Shown here in pieces: positions 1 to 6,748 of a stretch of DNA of 54,343 nt. Each line of letters begins with the position of its first letter. Position 1 is the first letter of the stretch. Both the position numbers and the translations under genes were made by a program. The DNA comes from Paludibacteraceae bacterium. GTDB lineage: Bacteria > Bacteroidota > Bacteroidia > Bacteroidales > Paludibacteraceae. The notes beneath the pieces are model-generated. The model made no database searches. It saw only the letters and a list, made by a program, of their open reading frames with translations, and was not told the origin of the DNA. The DNA is taken from positions 1 through 54,343 of the forward strand of contig JAGCWQ010000037.1 in NCBI GenBank assembly GCA_017961765.1, in the 5' to 3' direction.

Positions 1-3
1 ATC

Positions 4-17
4 TGCCACTAGTGGCA
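4..17. terminator. Short perfect palindrome followed by T-run
   Basis: TGCCACTAGTGGCA is a perfect 14-bp palindrome followed by ATTTTTGG. It could be the terminator of a plus-strand gene lying left of the window. The stem is short and the gene is not visible, so this is tentative. Confidence 0.25.
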
Positions 18-82
18 ATTTTTGGTCGTGCTTATAAAAATAATAATCAACCCGAATGCTGGAAACGGGAGCAAAATCAACC

Positions 83-382
83 TCATCTATACCCCTGAAT
101 CACCCCATTCAGCTCACCACCCCCCATCGCCCCACTCTGTCGCCATACCATCTCTCCGTTGCGAAACAGCATTAATGTGGGGACGGATTGCACGCAATAT
201 GCCGAAGCTATGGATTGATTCTTGTCTATATCCAATTTCAGGATACGTATGTTGTCACCCAACTGCTCCTTTAACTGTTCCAATACGGGATGCATACGCT
301 TGTAAGGGACACACCACGTGGCAAAGAAGTCCACCAAGACCAAGTGTTCACCTTTGATTATTTCGTTGAATGGTTCTGCCAT
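83..382 (-). CDS. Thioredoxin-like protein with CVPY active site
   Basis: A 99-residue thioredoxin-fold protein. The family reduces protein disulfides in the cytoplasm with a WCGPC motif. Here the segment DFFATWCVPYKRMHP occupies that position, so the first cysteine is kept, Gly is replaced by Val and the resolving cysteine by Tyr. The cis-proline loop (QSVPTLMLF) and the usual C-terminal WRQSGA segment are present and the length is normal. I chose the Met of MAEPFNE (382) because an upstream Met (415) lies inside an inverted repeat (399-432) that is better explained as leader. With one cysteine it cannot act as a classical disulfide reductase; monothiol chemistry or a chaperone-like role is inference. 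The family assignment is strong, the function is not. Confidence 0.85.
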   Translation of the reverse strand: MAEPFNEIIKGEHLVLVDFFATWCVPYKRMHPVLEQLKEQLGDNIRILKLDIDKNQSIASAYCVQSVPTLMLFRNGEMVWRQSGAMGGGELNGVIQGYR

Positions 383-398
383 AGTGTATGGGGATAAG

Positions 399-432
399 CA
401 AGGCGTGTCACTCATACGAGCAACACGCCTTG
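399..432. other. Inverted repeat in the thioredoxin leader
   Basis: Arms CAAGGCGTGT (399-408) and ACACGCCTTG (423-432) are perfectly complementary around a 14-nt loop. It lies just upstream of the chosen start of the thioredoxin-like gene on the minus strand. It may form a 5' leader hairpin; neither side has a good T-run, so a terminator is less likely. Confidence 0.5.
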
Positions 433-530
433 TCTTAAGTTTTATCAAGAAGAAGCAAAACAAAAATAGGGGTGTATTATTGCATACCAGTTGCCCAAAA
501 TGGGGAATACTATAGTTGTGCGTGCTGCTG

Positions 531-647
531 TAGGGACGCAAATCATTGCGTCCTAATGGTAAAGTCGCTTGGAAAAGTGTAGCAATTTGTCAAAAAGTCG
601 TACCGAAAAGTGTATGAAATCTTGAAAAAGTCGCTAGGAAAAGTGTA
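531..647. repeat. Left copy of 117-bp direct repeat flanking ATPase
   Basis: This segment aligns without gaps to 2101-2217 (constant offset 1570). I count 11 mismatches in 117 positions, about 91% identity. It begins with a hairpin (GGGACGCAA at 533-541 against TTGCGTCCT at 546-554) and continues into three 33-bp iterons. The two copies bracket the DUF4143 ATPase gene. Confidence 0.9.
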
Positions 648-680
648 TGGATTTGTTGTAAAGTCGCTAGGAAAAGTGTA
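561..680 (+). repeat. Iteron array, four units, exact 33-bp period
   Basis: The core AAAGTCGCTAGGAAAAGTGT plus one base starts at 561, 594, 627 and 660, so the period is exactly 33 bp. Cores differ at a few central positions (CTT, TACC, CTA). They are separated by 12-bp linkers rich in ATTTGT. The last core sits between the -33 and -7 elements of the promoter of the following ATPase gene, so the array is well placed to act as an operator. Because 33 bp is eleven codons, one frame reads as a repeated K-S-L-G-K-V-Y peptide, but stops interrupt it. Confidence 0.9.
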
Positions 681-686
681 ATTTTG
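656..686 (+). promoter_or_regulatory. Promoter of DUF4143 ATPase 1, embedded in iterons
   Basis: TTG (656-658), a 20-bp spacer, then TAATTTTG (679-686) fits the Bacteroidota -33/-7 pattern. The spacer is almost exactly the fourth iteron (660-680). Transcription would start near 693, giving a leader of about 17 nt before the ATG at 710. Confidence 0.65.
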
Positions 687-709
687 CATAGAAATAGCTA
701 TGTAAGATT

Positions 710-2074
710 ATGTATTATAGAAAGATAAATGATACTTTGCTCAGTTGGAAGAATAATCCCAATAAAAAGCCTTTGATAATTAAGGGCTGTAGGCAGTGTG
801 GAAAAACGAGTTCTGTGATGGAGTTCGCTAATAAACACTATCCTCATGTTGTTTATCTGAATTTCCATGAGCATAGGGAATATAAGTCTTTTTTTGCTGG
901 GGCACTCGATGTTGACACTATTACGTTTAATATCTCGGCAGGTGTTAAGAATAGTCGTTTTGTCCCATACGAGACTTGTCTTGTGTTGGACGAGATTCAG
1001 GATTGTCCCAATGCTCGTTCTTCCTTGAAATTCTTCAAACTGGATGGACGATTCGATGTCGTCTGTACAGGTTCGCTTTTGGGTGTGAATGGCTATAAGA
1101 CCAAGGAGGAGCAGCAGGAGGAACGTGCAGCGGCGATACCTGTCGGATTTGAAACAGTCGTAACGATGTATCCTATGGATTTCGAGGAATGGCTGTGGGC
1201 GAATGGTATCGAACATCAACATATAGATTATTTAAGAAAATGTATGTCCGATGAAAAACCTGTGAATGAGGCGATACATGATAGAATGCGTCAATTGTTG
1301 CTTCGTTATATCGTTGTGGGAGGCATGCCTGAGGCTGTCAGTGCTTTTTTGAATACCAACGATATGAATGAGGTTCTCGCCGTTCAGCAAGGAATTGTTG
1401 AAGCTTACAAGGCTGATATGCTCAAATATGCACTTCAAGAAGACAAATCATACATTCGTGAATGCTTTGGCTCCATACCTGCACAGTTGGCAAAGGAAAA
1501 CAAAAAGTTCCAGTACAATGTGATACGTAAAAATGCCCGTTCCCGTGATTATATAGGTAGTCTGCAATGGATAGAGGATGCTGGTATCATTCGTAGGTGT
1601 TATAATACTTCCATCACAGAACTGCCACTTAACGGGAATGCGATTCCAGATAATTTCAAGGTTTATATGGCTGACATAGGATTGTTGGTCAGTATGTTGG
1701 AAGAAGGCACGACGTGGAGTATATTGCAGGGAGATCTACATGGTTATAAAGGTGCGATCTATGAGAATCTAATGGCAGACATTTTGGGTAAGATGGGTCG
1801 CAAACTCTATTTTTTTCAAAAGGAGAGTGGGTTGGAACTTGATTTTCTGATTCGTTATAAGGGTGAATGTGTGCCAGTGGAATGCAAAGCACGTACTGGC
1901 AATGCCAAATCCATGAAGACGGTCTTGAATCATCCTGAAAAATACCATGTATTTCATGCATTGAAGTTTGGAGACTACAATGTCGGTCGTGAAGGTTCTA
2001 TCCTCACTCTTCCTTTTTATATGGCGTTTCTGTTGACGGAATGCACTCCTTCTCCTGTTCATTCTCCCATGTGA
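710..2074 (+). CDS. AAA_14/DUF4143 family ATPase 1
   Basis: A 454-residue ATPase of the AAA_14 + DUF4143 family, which is present in many copies in Bacteroidales and has no settled function. The N-terminal P-loop is GCRQCGKTS (residues 26-34), Walker B is CLVLDEIQD (about 90-98), and a sensor-like TGSLLG follows. The C-terminal part contains ELDFLIRYKGECVPVECKA, which matches the PD-(D/E)XK-like core often seen in this family, so nuclease activity is possible. Length is normal. The start is supported by the promoter ending at 686. The gene is alone between two copies of a 117-bp repeat, with iterons in its promoter; autoregulation through the iterons is inference. It is only distantly similar to the second copy at 6749. 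Confidence 0.9.
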   Translation: MYYRKINDTLLSWKNNPNKKPLIIKGCRQCGKTSSVMEFANKHYPHVVYLNFHEHREYKSFFAGALDVDTITFNISAGVKNSRFVPYETCLVLDEIQDCPNARSSLKFFKLDGRFDVVCTGSLLGVNGYKTKEEQQEERAAAIPVGFETVVTMYPMDFEEWLWANGIEHQHIDYLRKCMSDEKPVNEAIHDRMRQLLLRYIVVGGMPEAVSAFLNTNDMNEVLAVQQGIVEAYKADMLKYALQEDKSYIRECFGSIPAQLAKENKKFQYNVIRKNARSRDYIGSLQWIEDAGIIRRCYNTSITELPLNGNAIPDNFKVYMADIGLLVSMLEEGTTWSILQGDLHGYKGAIYENLMADILGKMGRKLYFFQKESGLELDFLIRYKGECVPVECKARTGNAKSMKTVLNHPEKYHVFHALKFGDYNVGREGSILTLPFYMAFLLTECTPSPVHSPM

Positions 2075-2100
2075 ATCGGAAATCGTAGAGGTGTCGTATG

Positions 2101-2217
2101 TAGGGACGCAACGCATTGCGTCCTGATGTGAAAGTCGCTAGGAAAAGTGTATCAGTTTGTCAAAAAGTCGTACCGAAAAGTGTATGAAATCTTGGAAAAG
2201 TCGCTTGGAAAAGTGTG
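2101..2217. repeat. Right copy of 117-bp direct repeat, three iterons
   Basis: Gap-free counterpart of 531-647, with the hairpin GGGACGCAA (2103-2111)/TTGCGTCCT (2116-2124) and iterons starting at 2131, 2164 and 2197. The second iteron and its linker are identical to the left copy. The fourth iteron and the -7 element are missing, and no plus-strand gene follows; the convergent MFS gene ends at 2301. It could be the boundary of a mobile unit or the leftover promoter of a lost second ATPase gene. Confidence 0.9.
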
Positions 2218-2272
2218 GCGACGCAAGATTTTGCATCTCTACAATGATCTATTACCGCATAACGTTACCGCG

Positions 2273-2298
2273 AAAAGGTTGTATCCTTACAACCTTTT
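2273..2298. terminator. Hairpin at the 3' end of the MFS gene
   Basis: AAAAGGTTGTA, a 4-base loop, then TACAACCTTTT: perfect 11-bp arms. It begins two bases beyond the minus-strand stop codon of the MFS gene and ends in a U-run on that strand, so a terminator is plausible. The same two arms recur at 8106-8131 with a different loop. Confidence 0.6.
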
Positions 2299-2300
2299 CC

Positions 2301-3485
2301 CTATCTTTTCGTCTTTATTGTTGCGGCGTAGGCGCTATTGCAAAGGCCCAGGATTGCCGAGATAAGGAACAATGTCTCTATGCCCAACACCTTCCAAATC
2401 CAGCCTCCAAGGAGGGCGATGAAGATGGTGATGAAGTGGTTGACGGAGATGCCTGTGGAGATGGTCGCCCTCATCTCGTCCTTGTCCTCGGAGATGTCCT
2501 GCACATAGACTTTGGATGCCATCGATGCGAGGGAGATGACGGAGTCGAGCACGTAGTTCACGCAGCAGATGATCATGGCGGTATGCCTATCGAACAGATG
2601 ATGGGCATAGCCGTAGAAGAAACAAACGACGACGAGGATCAACGTGTCGCCAATCATAACAGGTTTATAACCAATACGGTCGATGAGTTTTCCTACCAAT
2701 GGGGCAAGCGTGAAACAGGCTATCGCCGAAATGGCAAACAGCAGGCTTATCGTTCCTGCGTCGGCACCATAGAACAGAATCAGTACGTAGGGACCGAATG
2801 TGAAGAAGACTTGTTTTCTTGCTCCGTAAAACACTTCCAGCATGTAGTATTTGGAAAACTTTTTTCGGAAGTAGAATCTGCTCTTGTTTTTGTCTGTCTT
2901 ACTTTGACTCGTCAGTTTCAAACTGGCGAATAGGGCCAAAATCATACAGGCGGTGGCGGCCATAAAAGTAGGGGAGAACAAGGCACTGCTTTGCACAAAA
3001 GCAAAGGCGACGATGATGACTCCATATCCTAACAGATTGCCAATCTGATAGATGGAATTTTGATAGCCGAGTGCTTCTCCTCCTTTCCCCTCTTTCGAAT
3101 ATTCGAGTGAAAGGGTGTTTTTCATGCCGAGTTGGATGTGTTCACCTGTCGAATAGAAGAAGATGGCCGCAATCACCAGCAGTTTAACCGGGGGAATGAA
3201 CGCTTGCATGGTCATGCCGACAACCATGACCAGCATTCCTATCTTATACATCTTTTCTGCCGATGATTTATAGAAAACGGCAAGGATTAACACAAGGAGC
3301 AAACCTGGCAATTCACGGAAGAACTCTGTCAAACCACGGTCAAATTCCTGAATCTGCACCACCTCGGCCAGATAGTTGTCGATGACGCCTTTGTACAACC
3401 CGAAACCGATCGCGGAGAATAATAATGAGAGGAATAGTGCTTGATAATGAGAATCTTCCTTGAAGATCTTTGATAGCTTGTCCAT
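2301..3485 (-). CDS. Major facilitator superfamily transporter
   Basis: A 394-residue inner-membrane carrier with about 12 hydrophobic segments, for example LFLSLLFSAIGFGLY near the N terminus and a long hydrophilic loop (SQSKTDKNKSRFYFRKKF) in the middle. The loop between segments 2 and 3 is not the classical sugar or drug signature, so the substrate is unknown. I chose MDKLSKIF (3485) because the TACCTTTG -7 element at 3557-3564 lies downstream of the other in-frame Met at 3578, which could therefore not be translated from this promoter. The gene is transcribed alone and converges with the iteron array. Confidence 0.85.
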   Translation of the reverse strand: MDKLSKIFKEDSHYQALFLSLLFSAIGFGLYKGVIDNYLAEVVQIQEFDRGLTEFFRELPGLLLVLILAVFYKSSAEKMYKIGMLVMVVGMTMQAFIPPVKLLVIAAIFFYSTGEHIQLGMKNTLSLEYSKEGKGGEALGYQNSIYQIGNLLGYGVIIVAFAFVQSSALFSPTFMAATACMILALFASLKLTSQSKTDKNKSRFYFRKKFSKYYMLEVFYGARKQVFFTFGPYVLILFYGADAGTISLLFAISAIACFTLAPLVGKLIDRIGYKPVMIGDTLILVVVCFFYGYAHHLFDRHTAMIICCVNYVLDSVISLASMASKVYVQDISEDKDEMRATISTGISVNHFITIFIALLGGWIWKVLGIETLFLISAILGLCNSAYAATIKTKR

Positions 3486-3556
3486 CTTGCTATGAATGTT
3501 CTTACTGTTTGATATCCAGTTGTTAAACCTTTTTTGCCGTGTGGCATAATTGGCTG

Positions 3557-3564
3557 CAAAGGTA
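3557..3564 (-). promoter_or_regulatory. -7 promoter element of the MFS gene
   Basis: TACCTTTG on the minus strand, about 72 bp upstream of the chosen MFS start. No clear -33 TTG was seen. Confidence 0.5.
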
Positions 3565-3904
3565 TAGAAAATATTCATAAATAGATGTTAGGAGAGCGTA
3601 ATATATCCCTAAAGACATTAAGCCTCTAGATAATCATTCTCTATAAAAACATCGCCAAATAAAATGGCATGGTTATTTTATTGCCATCGATGCCCACATT
3701 GCAATAATTACCTTTTTAGAGATCTCAAATGTGTATGTATCCAAAGAATTTTCCTCCTTACAGCAATGTTTCCTACTATTGCTTTTTTCTGTCTTGAGTT
3801 TTCCTTTTTCCTCGCATTTTCTTCGTACTTTTACGTTCGAATACAGCCTAGGAAGGAGACGCCGAGATAGTCTTGCAGCCCTCAACAGGCAACAATGTTT
3901 TATT

Positions 3905-4228
3905 ATGAACTGGATTATCTTGTTTGTTGCAGGACTATGTGAAGTGGGGTTCTCCTACTGTTTAGGTCGTGCAAAAAGTGTTGAGGGATTGGAATGGTGG
4001 ACATGGATGGGCGGTTTCTTCGTCTTCACAATCCTCAGTATGGTTCTATTAGCGAAGGCTACACAAACCCTGCCATTAGGAACTGCTTATCCTGTCTGGA
4101 CAGGTATCGGAGCGGTGGGCACTGTGCTTGTCGGCATCTTCGTATTTCACGAGTCGGCTAGTTTTTGTCGGCTATTCTTTATCACAACCCTCCTTGGGTC
4201 AATCATCGGACTAAAAGTACTATCGTAA
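3905..4228 (+). CDS. SMR family exporter, SugE/Gdx-like
   Basis: A 107-residue small multidrug resistance protein with four transmembrane helices. Glu13 in helix 1 (LFVAGLCEVGF) is the family's proton- and substrate-binding residue. The segment KATQTLPLGTAYPVWTGIGAVGT resembles the SugE subfamily, whose studied members export guanidinium (Gdx), more than EmrE. Start: the ATG at 3905 gives the standard family length; the reading frame runs further upstream but that part is low-complexity. A Nim-type flavoprotein gene starts one base after its stop, so the two are probably cotranscribed. Guanidinium as the substrate is inferred from subfamily resemblance only. Confidence 0.88.
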   Translation: MNWIILFVAGLCEVGFSYCLGRAKSVEGLEWWTWMGGFFVFTILSMVLLAKATQTLPLGTAYPVWTGIGAVGTVLVGIFVFHESASFCRLFFITTLLGSIIGLKVLS

Positions 4229-4229
4229 T

Positions 4230-4724
4230 ATGACACAGTTTAGAGACATGAGACGCAAGCGTCAGCAACTTTCTGAAGAAGAGAATATTGCAATATTGAA
4301 GGAAGCGACATCAGGTACATTGGCATTGCTTGGTGATGATGGTTATCCATACGCAGTCCCCCTCAGCTATGTGTATCACGAAGGGAAGCTATACTTTCAT
4401 AGTGCTTTGAGCGGACACAAGGTGGATGCCATCCGCAGGTGTGATAAGGCTTCTTTCTGTGTCATCGGGCAGGATGACGTGCAACCAAAGGAGTACTCCA
4501 CCTTCTATCGAAGCGTGATTGCCTTTGGACGCATCCATATCGTTGAGGATGAACAGGAAAAGTTAGAAACGGCCCGTATGCTTGGCAACCGTTACAATCC
4601 AAATGATGATGAGAGATTGCAAAAGGAGTTAGAGGGCTCTTTCTCTCGTATGCTAATGATTCGCTTCGACATCGAACACCTGACGGGTAAGGAATCGATA
4701 GGGTTAATGAGAATGCGACATTGA
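4230..4724 (+). CDS. Pyridoxamine 5'-phosphate oxidase-like flavoprotein, Nim type
   Basis: A 164-residue split-barrel flavin-binding protein. The order RRKRQQLSEEENIAIL, then GTLALLGDDGYPYAVPLSYVYHEGKLYFHSALSGHK, matches the family that includes NimA-type 5-nitroimidazole reductases. The SGHK histidine position is the one discussed for Nim proteins. Many members confer no resistance, so a drug phenotype should not be assumed. The ATG lies one base after the SMR exporter stop codon, indicating translational coupling. Confidence 0.85.
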   Translation: MTQFRDMRRKRQQLSEEENIAILKEATSGTLALLGDDGYPYAVPLSYVYHEGKLYFHSALSGHKVDAIRRCDKASFCVIGQDDVQPKEYSTFYRSVIAFGRIHIVEDEQEKLETARMLGNRYNPNDDERLQKELEGSFSRMLMIRFDIEHLTGKESIGLMRMRH

Positions 4725-4887
4725 CACGTAGGATGAGGAGAGTTGGTGCCTATGTATGGTGCAGTGAATGACTAGTGTAATTTGCTATCTTGCTTATATT
4801 TGTTCCTTCCCGCGGCTCCTCTTTTCGTTGTCTCTGTTTCTGATGAAATTCAAAAAATGCATATCAAAGTTTTGTGTAAGAGGCGAT

Positions 4888-5295
4888 TTAACGCCTCCTT
4901 TTCCTTCCTTTTATTCCCGGCCAGTAGCACCATGCGATAATGGCGGGAATGAGGGATGAGATACATTGAAGCCAAGAGAAGTTATTGATACAGCTGATGC
5001 CTCCAGTCATAGCACGAAGGCTATAGAGCGCAACGATGGTGATGATAGCCGTACTCGTAAAAGGCAAGCGACGGATGTCGCCTGTGGCAGAGAGGGCATA
5101 GAGGCCTGCCAGGCAGAAGGCGAAGACAAGACCGATGGTCAAGGCATACAGCATCCATACATGTCCGGAGACCATCTGATGCATGATCTCCTTGATACCG
5201 TAAGCTTCGAATGCCTCGTCCAAAGCAAATAGACAGCCAATGTGACCAATGGCTATAAGAAAGTGGAGCAATGCTCCGAGTCGTAATCTTTTCAT
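4888..5295 (-). CDS. Small integral membrane protein, unknown function
   Basis: 135 residues with four predicted transmembrane helices: LGALLHFLIAIGHIGCLFAL, VWMLYALTIGLVFAFCLAGLYAL, STAIITIVALYSL and CISSLIPAIIAWCYW, ending in a basic GRKRRR tail. I do not recognise a family. Its ATG overlaps the stop of the upstream phosphatidyltransferase reading frame (ATGA), so the two form a translationally coupled pair; a link to membrane lipid is only suggested by this context. Confidence 0.75.
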   Translation of the reverse strand: MKRLRLGALLHFLIAIGHIGCLFALDEAFEAYGIKEIMHQMVSGHVWMLYALTIGLVFAFCLAGLYALSATGDIRRLPFTSTAIITIVALYSLRAMTGGISCINNFSWLQCISSLIPAIIAWCYWPGIKGRKRRR

Positions 5296-5860
5296 TGTTT
5301 TATCTTATTTGTTCTTATATAATGCCCCTCGTGAATTGCGGCAAACGTAGCGACGAAGGCCACAATGACGATGGAGACGACGGTGCAAAATGTCATGGGG
5401 ACTGCAATGAAGAGCAGAAATCCTGTCGCTTTGTTCGTAAGTGTGTGGGGAAAGCTGCAGTGTCCGTACATCACATGTGCCGAAAGTTGATTCACGATTT
5501 TAATGGCGACAATTACTCCTGCCCACAGCCATAGCCATTGTGGCAGTTCGAGTATTGGCAGAAGCTTCCAGGCGCAACACGCAAAGAAGCAGAGGTCTGC
5601 CAGACTATCCAGCAAAGCTCCCGTCTTGTTGGCACACTTTAGCTTTCTTGCCAACCACCCGTCCACCATGTCGCTGATGCCGCAGAGACCATAGATTATC
5701 CAGAACGGAGAGAGCAGCGAGAGCCATCCGAACTCGCTCGTGGATGATCGAGGCGTGACGGACGAAGACATTGCCAATGCCCCCCCGTCACATCACAAAG
5801 GAGCAGACCCAAAGAGCCTGCAATCCTGAGTAGAGTTATGATGTTCGGCAACTGCGTCAT
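5292..5860 (-). pseudogene. CDP-alcohol phosphatidyltransferase, frameshifted at a G7 tract
   Basis: The family joins a CDP-diacylglycerol or CDP-alcohol to an alcohol in phospholipid synthesis. The N-terminal frame begins MTQLPNIITLLRIAGSLGLL (start 5860), the typical family opening. The rest, including the full catalytic signature DMVDGWLARKL...GALLDSLAD, lies in another frame. The two frames meet at a run of seven G on the minus strand (C at 5780-5786); one extra G would join them into about 189 residues. About 25 residues around the join (SSSVTPRSSTSEFG) look unusual for the family. It may be a true frameshift, a phase-variable tract or a sequencing error. All catalytic aspartates are intact. 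Confidence 0.75.
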
Positions 5861-6067
5861 CTTATATTCGCTTATGTGTCTGGTGAGCATGATTTTTAAC
5901 GCTTCTTCATGCACGTTTTTTTCTGTTTTTTGCAGCTGTTCTTATAACGTAAAAAAGCCCCTTATATTGCCATGAAGCACCTTGAAAACGTCTGTCTCTT
6001 GAGGCCTGTTGAGGCGTGTTTTGTCGCTTTTTCTCGCCTCATCGTGCATATTCTATAGAATAAACAA

Positions 6068-6075
6068 TACCTTTG
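6068..6075 (+). promoter_or_regulatory. -7 promoter element of the GNAT gene
   Basis: TACCTTTG, 25 bp upstream of the ATG at 6101. No clear -33 element was seen. Confidence 0.5.
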
Positions 6076-6100
6076 TAAAAAGTATTTGATTTAGAAGAAT

Positions 6101-6592
6101 ATGGCCGATATCAGACATATTGAAGAAAAAGACCAACTACAGTTGGCCAATATCATCCGTTCCGTTTTTGAGGAATATGGAGTGCCGCTGGTCAACACTG
6201 TTTATGATGATCCTCGGACGGAGCATGTCTTTGATGCTTTGGCAGGGAAGAAGGCCGAGTACTGGGTAGTTGTTGACAATGGCGTTGTTCTTGGTGGCTG
6301 TGGCTACTATCCGACAGAAGGGTTGCCAGAAGGGTATGCCGAATTGGTGAAATTCTATATGTCACCTGCTGCCCGAGGTTTCGGCTATGGCTCTAAGTTG
6401 TTCCGCCAAGCAATCGAAGGGGCATGTAAGACTGGCTATAGTCATCTGTATATTGAGTCGTTTCCGCAGTTCTCCGATGCAGTGTCTATGTATGAACGCC
6501 ATGGCTTTCAGTATATTCCTCAACGTCTTGGCGACTCAGGACATACCGCAACCACCATATTTATGGTCAAGGATTTGCAGTCCATAAGATAG
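6101..6592 (+). CDS. GNAT family N-acetyltransferase
   Basis: A 163-residue acetyl-CoA-dependent transferase. The cofactor-binding motif A is FYMSPAARGFGYGSKLF (about residues 87-103), followed by SHLYIESFPQFSDAVSMYERHGFQYI, the usual motif B with the MYERHGF signature. Substrate is unknown. It is monocistronic behind its own TACCTTTG element, and its 3' side is followed by a strong inverted repeat (6660-6692). Confidence 0.85.
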   Translation: MADIRHIEEKDQLQLANIIRSVFEEYGVPLVNTVYDDPRTEHVFDALAGKKAEYWVVVDNGVVLGGCGYYPTEGLPEGYAELVKFYMSPAARGFGYGSKLFRQAIEGACKTGYSHLYIESFPQFSDAVSMYERHGFQYIPQRLGDSGHTATTIFMVKDLQSIR

Positions 6593-6659
6593 TTGAATGT
6601 CTGCTCTGTTACTTGGTTGAACCTATAAGATTTCCCTATTTTATTCAAAAATTACTCTG

Positions 6660-6692
6660 TACTGCATAAAAAAGTATGTTTTTTATGCAGTA
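6660..6692. other. Perfect 14-bp inverted repeat upstream of ATPase 2
   Basis: Arms TACTGCATAAAAAA (6660-6673) and TTTTTTATGCAGTA (6679-6692) are perfectly complementary around a 5-nt loop. It ends four bases before the -33 element of the second DUF4143 ATPase. It could be an operator for that gene, or a terminator of the GNAT gene 67 bp upstream, though the T-run lies inside the stem. Confidence 0.75.
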
Positions 6693-6696
6693 TGAC

Positions 6697-6726
6697 TTGT
6701 GGATTGAAGAAAAATAATTAATATTG
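6697..6726 (+). promoter_or_regulatory. Promoter of DUF4143 ATPase 2
   Basis: TTG (6697-6699), a 19-bp spacer and TAATATTG (6719-6726), one mismatch from TAnnTTTG. The ATG follows 22 bp downstream at 6749. Confidence 0.5.
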
Positions 6727-6748
6727 CATATAGGAAACAAGATATAAG

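Noticed and set aside
561-680. Iteron array as a CRISPR
   Set aside because: The linkers are only 12 bp and are partly shared between the two arrays; no cas gene is nearby and the period of 33 bp is too short.
2157-2933. Plus-strand open frame through the right repeat and the MFS gene
   Set aside because: The first part translates iterons, the rest is antisense to a clear transporter; no conserved domain.
3690-3904. Guanidine riboswitch upstream of the SMR exporter
   Set aside because: I looked for the conserved blocks of the ykkC-I, mini-ykkC and guanidine-III classes and found none that I could recognise.
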